DNA from: Caloramator sp. E03
GTDB taxonomy: Bacteria; Bacillota; Clostridia; Clostridiales; Caloramatoraceae
Reading direction: 5' to 3'
DNA length: 64,000 nt
NCBI RefSeq assembly: GCF_006016075.1
Contig: NZ_CP040093.1
Coordinates: 1,175,069-1,239,068 of the forward strand
This document shows positions 1 to 9,039 of this stretch, piece after piece. The position numbers were made by a program, and so were the translations under genes. Within the stretch, counting starts at the first letter, position 1; every line of letters begins with the position of its first letter. A model generated the notes under the pieces. It saw nothing but the letters and a program-made list of their open reading frames with translations. It did not search any database and was not told where the DNA came from.

Positions 1-1343
1 GGTTCGTCCGTTTTATCCCCTTCCTCAATCATACTGCTTGGAATATAGCCCTTTTCCTGCCATGCATTAAATCTTTCCTTTAAAAGCTCAATTACCTTCT
101 CTTCTCTTTTTAAATCCTCTACTGTTGGCTCTGTATAATATCTATTGCCATTTTCCTCTTCATACCTTATACAATACAGCCTCTCTTTAAAAACATCCTC
201 TTTACTTGACAAGAATTCATTCTTTTCCCATCTTCTTAAACCGTAAATTATTGTTCCGTCCTCAAGCCTTCTGTCCTTTCTTATTGCTGTAATAGGAGTT
301 TCCATATTACAATGGGGGCAAACAAGCTTACTATCTACAACCGTTCCTATTTCAGCTCTTTTCATCTCTTCATTTGTTGCATTCATCTTTATTTTAATAT
401 CAAATCCACCATAAGCATTATCCTTAAGTATTGCAACTGTTTTTGTCCCTTTACCTATAACAAAGGATGGTGACAGAGGCACTTTGTATCCACATTCTGG
501 ACATACAGTCTCATTGCAATATAGATATGCATTTGCCCTATGCCCTTTTTCATTATGCTCTATACCCCACTTTGTTATTATTTCATCAGCCATTTTATAA
601 ACTCTTTCTTGAAATTCCTTTAACTTTTCTATTTCATCCTGTGAACTTCCTAATATATTAAGGGATGACCATGTTAAAAGCATTGCAATTGGGTTTAAAT
701 CTGAGGCATATACATCAAATCCCATTCTTGCTGCTTCAAAGGGAATGCTTCCTCCCCCTGCAAAGCAGTCTCCAACAGTTGGAACCTTTCCAAATCTTTT
801 CTCCCCAAGCTGTTTTACAAGCTCCTGAAGAGTGTATGCCTTTGTCCCAAGGTGCTCATTTATAACATCCCATTCCTTTTTGTCTTTAAGTTCAACCTCC
901 TCAGGCCTTTTACAGTATTTTAATTTTTCATCGTAGCTCATCCTTTTAAAGGCAAGGCTTTGAGCAATATATTTTTCATCATTTGATAAGCCTTTTATGT
1001 ACTGTATTTTCCCTGCTTCTTCAGTAAAATACCTGTTTCTCTCATTTAAAGTTAAGTATCTGTATACTTCAGAGGCTGGAATTGATTTATCCTTTCTTAA
1101 TTCTAATCCCTTATCATCCATTGTAAGTATTTTCAAAAATATTTCCCTATCCTTTTTAGGGTTATCTGTTGAAGGCATTAAAAGCCCAAGAAGCGTTGCT
1201 CTTACAAGTATAAGGGGCTTTCTTCCCCACCATTTGCCAAGGCCAGTTAGTGTTTGCCCTAAATTTGCCTTTCTTTCCTTATAGCTTTCCTTTGAAAGTT
1301 TTGATATTGGAAATTGTTTTTCTATAAATGTTAAATCATCCAT
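1..1343 (-). CDS. DUF1156 DNA methylase, partial (C-terminus beyond window)
   Basis: Reading leftward from ATG 1343 there is an open frame of about 447 codons that runs off the window edge. The N-terminus has the DUF1156 signature GKWWGRKPL (residues about 36-44). A Rossmann methyltransferase motif I, GDCFAGGGSIPFEAA, lies at about 191-205 and SDLNPIA at about 214-220. Two CxxC knuckles (about 281-284 and 342-345) suggest a zinc ribbon inserted in the methylase. The DPPY-type catalytic motif is not in the visible part and should lie beyond position 1. Proteins of this family are predicted adenine-specific DNA methylases found in defence islands with DUF499 and DUF3780 proteins, exactly the neighbours here. 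The start is preceded by AGGGGTG and lies 10 bp after the DUF3780 stop. The frame and family are seen directly; the anti-phage role is family knowledge. Confidence 0.85.
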   Translation of the reverse strand, partial: MDDLTFIEKQFPISKLSKESYKERKANLGQTLTGLGKWWGRKPLILVRATLLGLLMPSTDNPKKDREIFLKILTMDDKGLELRKDKSIPASEVYRYLTLNERNRYFTEEAGKIQYIKGLSNDEKYIAQSLAFKRMSYDEKLKYCKRPEEVELKDKKEWDVINEHLGTKAYTLQELVKQLGEKRFGKVPTVGDCFAGGGSIPFEAARMGFDVYASDLNPIAMLLTWSSLNILGSSQDEIEKLKEFQERVYKMADEIITKWGIEHNEKGHRANAYLYCNETVCPECGYKVPLSPSFVIGKGTKTVAILKDNAYGGFDIKIKMNATNEEMKRAEIGTVVDSKLVCPHCNMETPITAIRKDRRLEDGTIIYGLRRWEKNEFLSSKEDVFKERLYCIRYEEENGNRYYTEPTVEDLKREEKVIELLKERFNAWQEKGYIPSSMIEEGDKTDE

Positions 1344-1353
1344 TATAACACCC

Positions 1354-1917
1354 CTATTTATCTATCTCCCTTTGTATAGCATAATCAAAGAAATTCATTT
1401 GCTTTTTAGATTCCTCAATGGGATTTTCTGTTAGTGCATATCTTATTGCCTTTCTCCAGCCCCTTTTGTCGTATATATTTCCTGTTGCGGCATTTGTCAT
1501 GGTAAAGAGCCACCATCTTTCCTCTTTAGACAGCCCAAGCCAGTTCTTTATGGCAGCAGGTATTACACTTGGATCGCAATCCTCTATTGCCCAGGCAAGC
1601 AAAACAAGCTCCTTGCCAAACAGCCTGTGAACTGGTATTTGCCCAATCTGCCATTTTCCCACAGGGAGTTTATCTTTTTTAAGCCTTTCATTAAATTCAG
1701 TTTTAAGGCTCTCCTCTATCATCTTCCATTTATGCTTTGTAAGCTCCACCTTTGGCATATCCCTTTTTATATCTAAAACCTGAATTTCTTTATCGTATTG
1801 CCATGTAAACCTTTCATAAACTATAATCTTTTTATCGTTTCCCCTTGGAATTATAACAAGAAAATGATGCTCCGATTCTTTAGGGTTAAAGCCAAATCCT
1901 ACTACGTCCTTTGCCAT
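1354..1917 (-). CDS. DUF3780 protein of a predicted anti-phage module
   Basis: A 187-residue protein recognised as DUF3780 from its N-terminal VGFGFNPKESEHHFLVIIP and the central block LGLSKEERWWLFTMTNAATG (about residues 128-147). It has no signal peptide or membrane segment and is rich in conserved Trp. The biochemical function is unknown. The family is repeatedly found between DUF499 ATPases and DUF1156 methylases in defence islands. Its ATG overlaps the DUF499 stop codon by one base (TAATG), so translation is probably coupled, and the DUF1156 methylase follows 10 bp downstream. All three genes read as one transcript running leftward out of the window. Confidence 0.85.
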   Translation of the reverse strand: MAKDVVGFGFNPKESEHHFLVIIPRGNDKKIIVYERFTWQYDKEIQVLDIKRDMPKVELTKHKWKMIEESLKTEFNERLKKDKLPVGKWQIGQIPVHRLFGKELVLLAWAIEDCDPSVIPAAIKNWLGLSKEERWWLFTMTNAATGNIYDKRGWRKAIRYALTENPIEESKKQMNFFDYAIQREIDK

Positions 1918-4900
1918 TACTGAATTATCTCCCTTTCTTCAAATTCGTTTAGTGTTTTCTTTTTATCTGCAATGTAATCTAAAAATCTCTGCCCTGTTTC
2001 AAATATAGCTTTATTATATTCAAATGTTATATTTACGCTGCCTTCTTTTATTAAAGAATTTCTTAAACCCTCTAATACTCCTTCAACTGACTCTGCACTG
2101 CATATTATACCTTTGCCCATTGATAAATCAATCCATCCATCCTTTGAGGATGTATCATTTTTAAATATTGCAAGCCTTACATCACAAAGTTGAACTCCAT
2201 GTTTTTTTAACATTCCTATCTCTTCATAGGTTGATTTAGTATCTTGAAACATGTAAGTTTTTATGAGGGTTAATTTTTTTGTTTTATCTATTTCCCTTGA
2301 ATTTACTGCACCTTTTTCTATTTTTATCTGAATTGGTTCAGAGTAAATACCTTTTCCCTCTGCAATAGCTATAACATAGACAGCATTATCTGGAATTTCA
2401 ACCTCTCCTTCGTATATTCCTCCGTTTTCTTTAGGATTTGAACCATCGGTTGTAAATTTTATATCTACATTGGGTGAGCCTTTAAGCTCTAATACTTTCT
2501 TTCCGTTTTTGTCGTATATCCTGCCCTTTACTGTTATCTTATTATTCCAGAAAACTGCATCTCCAGTTTCATGTTCTCCAGTTGAATCTATACAAACAAA
2601 GGACAGCTTTAATTCCTTTGTTTTAAATTCGTTTGGATTATCAACTAAATTTGAAGCACTTGTGGCAGTGCCATCTATTTCATAGTAAATCTTATCCCCA
2701 TACTGTGGGGTTAGCCTTAATACAGCCTCTCCTGTATCTTCATCATACCTTATCTGCTGTATCAATACATTCGTCTTTTCCTTAGGGAAAGGGCCTTTAT
2801 CTATGTATCCGCCGCTTTGCCTCCATATATCCTTTCTTAACATATTTTGAAGAAGATTATCTAATGCACTGGGCTCATACCACTGCCATTCTGCGTTTGT
2901 GGCTGCCCTCTCTTTTATATCCTGCCATCTCATTTCTTTTTGCGTAAAAAGCCTTGCTTCACATTTTATTCTTAGTTTTTCATCATCTAAATCCGTTGTA
3001 AACTTTTGCCTCTGCATTAAAATTTCTTTTATCTGCTTTTCACCGCTGTATTCATTTCCTACAAACTGCATTAAAAAGTCTACCTTAAGCAACCCCATTT
3101 TTGAAGGATAATAAAGGCATTGGAAAGTTTCCCTTGCTGATTGCAAAAGCTCTAACTTGATTTTATCAAGTTTATCTAAAGCTTTTTGATATTGAGGATC
3201 GCTGTCTTTTACATTCTCATCCTTCATCCTTTTAATTATTGCATTTATTGCCTTATGCTCCTTTGCCTTTGTATATAGATTTTCCATAGTTCTTCTTTGC
3301 CCTGTTAAAAACATTATCCTGTTTTTAAATCTTTGATAATTATAAAAATCTTTAACTTCAGGGTTTAAATCATTAGCAAACTCATAAGGCTCAACTATTA
3401 CAAGGGATACTTTGTCCTGCTCAAGCTCAATTTCATCTAATGCAGGAAATACATATAGCTTTTGGTAACAGTCTTGTAAACTTGGTTTAAATTTATCTTC
3501 AAGGAATAATCTAAGCTCCTTTTTTGCATTTTCATTGTCATAAGAATCTATAAGGGAATTCATTTCTGCTATTATATTTTTAGTGTTTTGGAAATATATT
3601 CTGCCGTCCCTGTCTGTATTAAGATACCATGCTTTCATTGCAAGTTCTTGAAGTGCTCTTTTTACCCTTGTTATATCTTTATCAGGCTCACAAAGATAAC
3701 CTATTATTTCATGTTCTGAAAGTCCAAGGAGTGCATGGGGTACATCTGCAAGGGATGCTATTAATATTATTTTGCTTATATCCTGCATAGATGTTTCGTT
3801 AAAACTGCTGTCATAAATTTGTGCTACTGCTTTTCCGTTTGATGCTATATCATGGGATATTGCATTGGATAGGGAAGGCTTTATCTGTGTTATTGCTGTA
3901 AACATTTCATGGTCGTTAAGATTAAAATCATAAACATTAACTAAATATTTCTTTGAGGCTAATGGCTCATCTCCTTTATAAAGCTGATTTATTATTATTC
4001 TCATAAGCCTTATAAGACCTCTTGTCTGCTGGAAACCTGGGTTTTCTTTAAATCTTGCATATAAATCTTTTATTACTGGATGAAAAGGATATGAATCTTT
4101 AATTCCAATAAATATCTGGTCTGCTGATATGCTTGTATATCCCATCTGCCTTGCTTCATTTACTGCAGATTTATATGCATTTGCAATTTCATTTATTTCA
4201 TCATTATTGGGAAGTTCTTTAAAAAGCCTTTTTCTTAAAATATGATATACTTCGTCTGATGACTGCTGAACTGGCTCTATGTTTAGTGCAAAACGGTTTA
4301 TTTCTCCTTCAAGTTCTTTAAAGGATGACTGTAAAAGCTCACTTCCGCTTTCATAGCTTGCCCTAAGATCAGATATAACAAGGCACACATTTGAGAGCTC
4401 TTCCTTTGCTATGGCATTGAAGAGATTGGCAAGTGCTGTTGTTGTAATTACTGCAAGATTAGTATCCCCTACGACTCTTGATTTTGCATTTTCAAGATAT
4501 GGAGGAAGTTCATCAAGAAGTATAAGCAGAGGCTCACCCTTTAAAAGGTTAACCCATGCTGATTGACCTGGTGCCTGAAGAGGAGAATAGTAGTCTTTGA
4601 AATATTCTTTTTTGCCAAGCTGCTCTGCAATTGAACCCCATATTCCAAAGGGGGCATCCGATTCTCGCCCTGTAAAGGCAACGACTTTTATCTCCCCAAG
4701 GGGACTATAATTGAATTTTTCACCAAGTATTTTATTCCTAAGCTTTGGATATTTAGCGAGAAGACCTAAAGCTATCATGTTGTGAGTTTTACCGCCGCCC
4801 ATAGACTGGGTAAGTTTTATTATCCCTGTTTGTCCTTGTCTGTGAAATCTTTTAAAAGCTGTATCAAATAATATGCTCATGCCTTGAGTTATAAAGTTTT

Positions 4901-5024
4901 CCTCAAAAAATTCCTCAGGATTTATCCTGTTTTTTATTAAATTTGTTAAATCTATTACATCATCTCTTTTAGTTTCATCAAAAACGCTGTCCCGCGGCCT
5001 GCAAAGTTCAAATAAAGTTTTCAT
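1917..5024 (-). CDS. DUF499 ATPase of a predicted anti-phage module
   Basis: A 1035-residue protein with the DUF499 N-terminus (LFELCRPRDSVF). It has a P-loop MGGGKT at residues 75-80 and a Walker B LLILLDE at 166-172, so it is an AAA-like ATPase. The middle is largely helical. The C-terminal third (about 760-900) contains beta-rich segments, including a chitobiase-like TTDGSNPKENGGIY piece, then a helical tail. Family members of about 1000 residues occur with DUF3780 and DUF1156 methylases in defence islands. The protein probably powers DNA recognition or remodelling, but the mechanism is unknown. It is the first gene of the visible operon. The upstream 130 bp are AT-rich, with a TATAAT-like box on the minus strand. 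Confidence 0.88.
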   Translation of the reverse strand: MKTLFELCRPRDSVFDETKRDDVIDLTNLIKNRINPEEFFEENFITQGMSILFDTAFKRFHRQGQTGIIKLTQSMGGGKTHNMIALGLLAKYPKLRNKILGEKFNYSPLGEIKVVAFTGRESDAPFGIWGSIAEQLGKKEYFKDYYSPLQAPGQSAWVNLLKGEPLLILLDELPPYLENAKSRVVGDTNLAVITTTALANLFNAIAKEELSNVCLVISDLRASYESGSELLQSSFKELEGEINRFALNIEPVQQSSDEVYHILRKRLFKELPNNDEINEIANAYKSAVNEARQMGYTSISADQIFIGIKDSYPFHPVIKDLYARFKENPGFQQTRGLIRLMRIIINQLYKGDEPLASKKYLVNVYDFNLNDHEMFTAITQIKPSLSNAISHDIASNGKAVAQIYDSSFNETSMQDISKIILIASLADVPHALLGLSEHEIIGYLCEPDKDITRVKRALQELAMKAWYLNTDRDGRIYFQNTKNIIAEMNSLIDSYDNENAKKELRLFLEDKFKPSLQDCYQKLYVFPALDEIELEQDKVSLVIVEPYEFANDLNPEVKDFYNYQRFKNRIMFLTGQRRTMENLYTKAKEHKAINAIIKRMKDENVKDSDPQYQKALDKLDKIKLELLQSARETFQCLYYPSKMGLLKVDFLMQFVGNEYSGEKQIKEILMQRQKFTTDLDDEKLRIKCEARLFTQKEMRWQDIKERAATNAEWQWYEPSALDNLLQNMLRKDIWRQSGGYIDKGPFPKEKTNVLIQQIRYDEDTGEAVLRLTPQYGDKIYYEIDGTATSASNLVDNPNEFKTKELKLSFVCIDSTGEHETGDAVFWNNKITVKGRIYDKNGKKVLELKGSPNVDIKFTTDGSNPKENGGIYEGEVEIPDNAVYVIAIAEGKGIYSEPIQIKIEKGAVNSREIDKTKKLTLIKTYMFQDTKSTYEEIGMLKKHGVQLCDVRLAIFKNDTSSKDGWIDLSMGKGIICSAESVEGVLEGLRNSLIKEGSVNITFEYNKAIFETGQRFLDYIADKKKTLNEFEEREIIQ

Positions 5025-5152
5025 CTCCCCACACCCTTTCCTTTATTATCATAATTTATTATATACCAATGCGACATTATATACAATTATTATCAATAAA
5101 ATGAAAAATATAGAAAAAATGTAGGGAAAGTTGTTTTTTAATAAGAATCACT

Positions 5153-5668
5153 TTATAAGTATTCTGATATCATATCATAAAAATAATCAAATATATCATA
5201 AAATTTGTTAAAGGTACTTTGTAAATTATCATAATCTACATAATTATTTTTAGAAAAATATAATTTACCCTTGTTATTCATAAGATATCTGAATACATCA
5301 CCATTTGCATCTATGCTATCAATTTCATTTATAAATTCATCTATTTCATTTATATCAATATCTTCTGTTGAAAACTTTATTATTTTTGTCTTATAGCCTT
5401 GAATTTGTTTTATAAAATCTTCACTTTTTGTAATATTAAGAATTTCTTTTACTTTCTCCCATAAACTATTTAATTCATGCCCACTTTTGCTTTTTATTTT
5501 TTCAGGTAGCTGCCCATAGAATCTTAAATATATGCTTTTTAGGCTAATTTCAATACTATGCCTATATAAAAATAGTATTGGGAAAATATATGTGTCTAAT
5601 ATTTTTAAATCTGCATTGGAATTTTTAACAATATCAAGAATTGGGGGACGGTTACTTATTTTGCACAA
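5153..5668 (-). CDS. HEPN-like protein, probably lacking its original N-terminus
   Basis: A 171-residue acidic, helical protein. The segment FLYRHSIEISLKSIYLRF (about 33-50) and a later SGHELNSLWEKV resemble HEPN-domain proteins, which are often RNases or defence-associated, but this is inference from pattern only. The only start is a TTG at 5668 inside a dispersed repeat copy (5643-5753): the first seven residues or so are encoded by the repeat core (GGGACGGTTACTTATT read backwards), and no ribosome binding site is visible. The natural 5' end was therefore probably replaced by repeat insertion, so the gene may be a remnant. It lies upstream of the DUF499 module on the same strand, separated by about 130 bp. 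Confidence 0.45.
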   Translation of the reverse strand: MCKISNRPPILDIVKNSNADLKILDTYIFPILFLYRHSIEISLKSIYLRFYGQLPEKIKSKSGHELNSLWEKVKEILNITKSEDFIKQIQGYKTKIIKFSTEDIDINEIDEFINEIDSIDANGDVFRYLMNNKGKLYFSKNNYVDYDNLQSTFNKFYDIFDYFYDMISEYL

Positions 5669-5753
5669 TTCTCATCTTAAAAATTTATATTTGAAATTCG
5701 GATTAACTATGCTACATGCTACCCCTTAAAATATTTTAATTTAATATAAAATA
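5643..5753. repeat. Short REP-like repeat (version 2), copy 1
   Basis: The left end is GGGGACGGTTACTTATT. The interior TTCTCATCTTAAAAATTTAT is shared with 7903-8032, and the right end AATAAGTAAC is the inverted core, degraded after the C. It overlaps the 5' end of the HEPN-like gene. Confidence 0.8.
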
Positions 5754-5807
5754 ATAAGTAACAATTCATCATCCTTGGTGCCTGGCTCCGGAGATGAAGA
5801 AGAGGGC

Positions 5808-5859
5808 AAAAAAGTACGGCCAAGAACTATTTTATGAATAATTCTTAACCGTACTTTTT
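5808..5859 (-). terminator. Terminator-like hairpin after the DUF4179 gene
   Basis: AAAAAAGTACGG and CCGTACTTTTT form the outer stem, with AAGAACTATT and AATAATTCTT pairing inside. It lies 70 bp beyond the stop of the DUF4179 gene and ends in a T run on either strand. Confidence 0.7.
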
Positions 5860-5928
5860 CCAATAAAAATTTTTAATAAGCCTTATAAAAATTTAATTAA
5901 GATTCATATCCCACAAATTAACTAATAA

Positions 5929-7263
5929 TTATTTTATATCAATGCTCACTTCCTGCATTATTCCCTTACATGCTCTTTCTATTTTAATCTTTAATAGTTT
6001 CGTTTTAGGATAAAGATTTGTTATAACAATGTTTTGACTCCCTTTATCATTATCTCTTTCAAATCCATAAGAAGCCACATTACATTTTCTCCCTTGCTCA
6101 TCATAAACATCACCAAAATCAATTCCTCCAACATAATTATATTTTATCGCATTTTTATTAATTTCTTCATCAGTAATTTCAAATCCTAAGTTGAGCTCAT
6201 TATTTCCCTTATTTATATATTTTAGTCCTATTCCATAGCCAGCACTATCTATAAGTTTATTATTTTCAATATCAACAGTAATATAATCATCCCTGTTAGG
6301 GATAAAATATATCCCATCAAAGCATAGCCTTAGGTGATTTGAATTTGAAAAAAACGGGCTCTCAAATATATATTTGTTTTCACATTCGTTTTTTTCAGAT
6401 ATAGTTGAAAGATAGTTTTTATAAACAGTACCTTTTTCATCTATAATATGAGCATTTACCAATCTAAAAGACTTATATTTATCACTGTTAAAGGAAACAT
6501 TAATCTCGCATGTTGCAGGGGAAATCTTAACTTCTCCAATTTTTACTTTAATATCACCAATTAATAATTCCTTATTAATTGAGTAGTTATCTGTTTGCCT
6601 TCCTGAATAATCGGGGATTTTAATCTCAACCTTCCAGCTCCCTTCAATACTTGTATAATTATCCTCATCATTATGTTTTATGTCTATCATATCAGAACTT
6701 AAATATATAATTGGAGGGATTTGTTTATTTTCTATAAAATGAACATCGATGCTGCCTTTAAATAAATTATGATTATCATTTGGAGTTAACATGCCATAAC
6801 TCAATGTACATCCTTCTATTCCTTTTCCCTTTTCATCTGCTAATTCTATTCTTCTCATATATATATCATTATATGGTTCTTGTGTTTCAATGGAATAAAG
6901 TATAACAAGCCTCTTATCATCAAATATAATATTGTCTACGGTAACTTTTATCCCCTTATCCTCTGCTGATTTATCAATGGTATTTATATAACCTTCTTTT
7001 ACTGCATTTTCAAGGCCTTTATCAAAGCTTACAAGCTGTACAATATTTTTTATTATAGGTATTCTCATCATAGACTGGGCAAAAACTGAAGAAGTGTTTA
7101 CCGCCAAAGTGAACACTGCCAAAACTACTGCTATGGATGTGCTTAAATTCCTTATAAAATTTATTCTTCTTCTTTTTTTTGCTCTTTTTAAGGATTTCTC
7201 AATAGTATCATCTAATTTATCAGGAATTTTAATATTTTCAATTTCCATTTTAAAATTATCCAC
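5929..7263 (-). CDS. DUF4179/DUF5643-type membrane protein, putative anti-sigma factor
   Basis: A 444-residue protein with a cytoplasmic N-terminus of about 35 basic residues (KRAKKRRR), one membrane segment (about 38-60) and a long extracytoplasmic part. The segment after the membrane (MMRIPIIKNIVQLVSFDKGLE) is typical of DUF4179, and the C-terminal beta-rich half fits DUF5643. In Firmicutes such proteins are encoded directly after ECF sigma factors and act as membrane-bound anti-sigma or sensory proteins. Here the sigma gene ends 3 bp upstream. The start is GTG 7263, preceded by GGAGG with 8-nt spacing. The signal sensed cannot be read from the sequence. Confidence 0.8.
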   Translation of the reverse strand: MDNFKMEIENIKIPDKLDDTIEKSLKRAKKRRRINFIRNLSTSIAVVLAVFTLAVNTSSVFAQSMMRIPIIKNIVQLVSFDKGLENAVKEGYINTIDKSAEDKGIKVTVDNIIFDDKRLVILYSIETQEPYNDIYMRRIELADEKGKGIEGCTLSYGMLTPNDNHNLFKGSIDVHFIENKQIPPIIYLSSDMIDIKHNDEDNYTSIEGSWKVEIKIPDYSGRQTDNYSINKELLIGDIKVKIGEVKISPATCEINVSFNSDKYKSFRLVNAHIIDEKGTVYKNYLSTISEKNECENKYIFESPFFSNSNHLRLCFDGIYFIPNRDDYITVDIENNKLIDSAGYGIGLKYINKGNNELNLGFEITDEEINKNAIKYNYVGGIDFGDVYDEQGRKCNVASYGFERDNDKGSQNIVITNLYPKTKLLKIKIERACKGIMQEVSIDIK

Positions 7264-7266
7264 AAC

Positions 7267-7734
7267 CTATTCCTCCCTCAATTGAATTCTTAAAAACTCT
7301 AAGGCTTTATGAAGGTTATTTTTAACCGTGCTGTCTGATATGTTTAATATTTCTGATATCTCTTTTATTGTAAAATCATAAAAATATTTCAATATAATTA
7401 TGCTCTTTTGAATACCACTTAATAAATTTATTCCATTGTATAAGTCCACATATTCTTTTTCTTCTATATTAACGTCAACTTCATCTATATTGCCGCATAT
7501 TTTCTTTTTATCTCTTAAATAATCTATGGCACAGTTAATCAGTATTTTTGTTATCCATGTTTTAAAGTGCTCACTTTTCCTCAACTTTTTATAGGATAAA
7601 TAAGCTTTAAAGACTGTTTCATCTATTATTTCAAGTGCACTATTCTCATCTTTTACATATAAAAATGCCATTTTATAAAGATACTGCTTATAATCAGTTA
7701 TTTTTTCTATAAACTCCCTTTCACTTATAGACAA
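7267..7734 (-). CDS. ECF-type RNA polymerase sigma-70 factor
   Basis: About 155 residues with region 2 (YLYKMAFLYVKDENSALEIIDETVFKAY) followed by region 4 (IILKYFYDFTIKEISEILNISDSTVKNNLHKALEFLR), and no sigma 1 or 3 regions, as in extracytoplasmic-function sigma factors. The longer frame starts at TTG 7749, but a GGAGGTG lies at 7741-7747, inside that version. TTG 7734, 6 nt downstream of it, is the better start. The gene is co-transcribed with the DUF4179 gene, its likely anti-sigma factor. Autoregulation is usual in such pairs, but no promoter pair was identified here. Confidence 0.85.
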   Translation of the reverse strand: MSISEREFIEKITDYKQYLYKMAFLYVKDENSALEIIDETVFKAYLSYKKLRKSEHFKTWITKILINCAIDYLRDKKKICGNIDEVDVNIEEKEYVDLYNGINLLSGIQKSIIILKYFYDFTIKEISEILNISDSTVKNNLHKALEFLRIQLREE

Positions 7735-7841
7735 ATCCTGCACCTCCAAGCTAACTTTTCCATTTCATATATTAGACGCTATAATTTCAATTTTGTTTTT
7801 TGAAATGTAAAATTTAGGTGAAATTTGAGGGACAAGTTTGA

Positions 7842-8190
7842 GGGACGGTTACTTATTATATTAACTATCTACAAAATTTTGGGGAAAAATCCGGGGCTAT
7901 AGGATTGGGGGACAGTTACTTATTTTGCCTAATTCTCATCTTAAAAATTTATGTTTGAAATTTCAATTAATTCTGCTATATGATACCCCTTAAAATATTT
8001 TAGTTTAATATAAGATAATAAGTAACCGTCCCTAGGTTTGTCCATGATTAAGTTTTCTCTATTCTTTGATTCTTTGTATATGATACACTTTTTTGAGCAT
8101 GCAAGTATCCTACAAATATCCAATAGTATATCTATAATAAGTAACCGTCCCTGGGTTGTCCAATAATGTATTTTTAATAAGTAACTGTCC
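7842..8190. repeat. Cluster of REP-like repeats, including a version 2 copy
   Basis: This gene-free stretch is almost entirely repeat. It has a single core GGGACGGTTACTTATT at 7842-7857, a full version 2 unit at 7903-8032 (same interior as 5643-5753, closing with AATAAGTAACCGTCCC), and two more inverted cores near 8137-8152 and 8175-8190. The open frame at 7941-8294 is an artefact of these repeats. Confidence 0.8.
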
Positions 8191-8217
8191 CCAGGATTGT
8201 CCACGATTTTATTTATA

Positions 8218-8254
8218 AAAAGCCTCCTTCCTTTTTCATAGGAAAGAGGCTTTA
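8218..8254 (-). terminator. Rho-independent terminator after the vWA gene
   Basis: AAAGCCTCCTTCC pairs with GGAAAGAGGCTTT and is followed on the minus strand by a T run. It begins just beyond the vWA gene stop at 8260. Confidence 0.8.
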
Positions 8255-8259
8255 ACATA

Positions 8260-8910
8260 TTATGTCCTTTTTCGTTTTTCATAGTCCTCATCAATGCGTT
8301 TCTTCCAGTCTTTAGATATTTTGTGGTTTGTACGAAGACAGCTTATTGTCTCGCTTATTACTTCATAATTAAGAAGAGTCCCTTTACTGTCGGCATTATA
8401 ATTTGCTGCTTTATCCCTGCTTATTCCAAAACGCTCTGCCACCGAAATTGCATCTATGTTAGCACCAAGAAATATAAATTCCCATCCATACTTGCTTTTT
8501 TCATGTTCTATCATCTTCCTCACTTTTTCATAGCTAAATTCAATGCTTGCATTTTCCATACCATCTGTAATTATAACAAACATTACATGCTCTGCTCTCT
8601 CTTCTTCTTTTAAATTTTTCTGCTCACTAACTATTTTATTTATAGTTTTTCCTATTGCATCTAAAAGTGCAGTAGTACCTCGAACATAATACTCTTTTTC
8701 TGTAAGGGGCATAATATTTTTAATATCAATACGTTCATGCAAAAGTTCATATTTATCATCAAAAAGTACAGTTGTGACTAAAGCCTGCCCCTCCTCTTTT
8801 TTTTGTTTTTCAAGCATTGAATTAAATCCTCCGATAGTATCGCTTTCAAGCCCGCTCATGGATCCGCTTCTATCAAGAATAAATATAAGCTCAGTTAAAC
8901 CCTTTTTCAT
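8260..8910 (-). CDS. von Willebrand factor A (vWA) domain protein
   Basis: About 216 residues forming a single vWA domain. A complete MIDAS metal site is visible: DRSGSMSG at residues 13-20, the GTTALLDAIG threonine loop, and the ITDGMENAS aspartate. There is no signal peptide, so it is probably cytoplasmic. The ATG at 8910 has GGAGGAG upstream; the apparent TTG start 15 bp further out lies in that ribosome binding site region. Cytoplasmic vWA proteins of this kind are often encoded with macro-domain proteins in stress or tellurite-type loci, and a macro-domain gene lies about 130 bp upstream on the same strand. The partner protein is unknown. Confidence 0.85.
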   Translation of the reverse strand: MKKGLTELIFILDRSGSMSGLESDTIGGFNSMLEKQKKEEGQALVTTVLFDDKYELLHERIDIKNIMPLTEKEYYVRGTTALLDAIGKTINKIVSEQKNLKEEERAEHVMFVIITDGMENASIEFSYEKVRKMIEHEKSKYGWEFIFLGANIDAISVAERFGISRDKAANYNADSKGTLLNYEVISETISCLRTNHKISKDWKKRIDEDYEKRKRT

Positions 8911-9039
8911 AGTGCTCTCCTCCAATACTTTATTTTAATTAAAGGATAGCACTATATATTGTTCGATATGTCGTCTTATAAGCGACATTTTTAATAAAAT
9001 AGTCCCCCAAAAGCTTATTCTAAAAGTAAAGTTTTTATT

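Noticed and set aside
7941..8294. 117-codon frame on the minus strand
   Set aside because: It is built from repeat cores and overlaps the vWA gene end and its terminator; no ribosome binding site or family resemblance.
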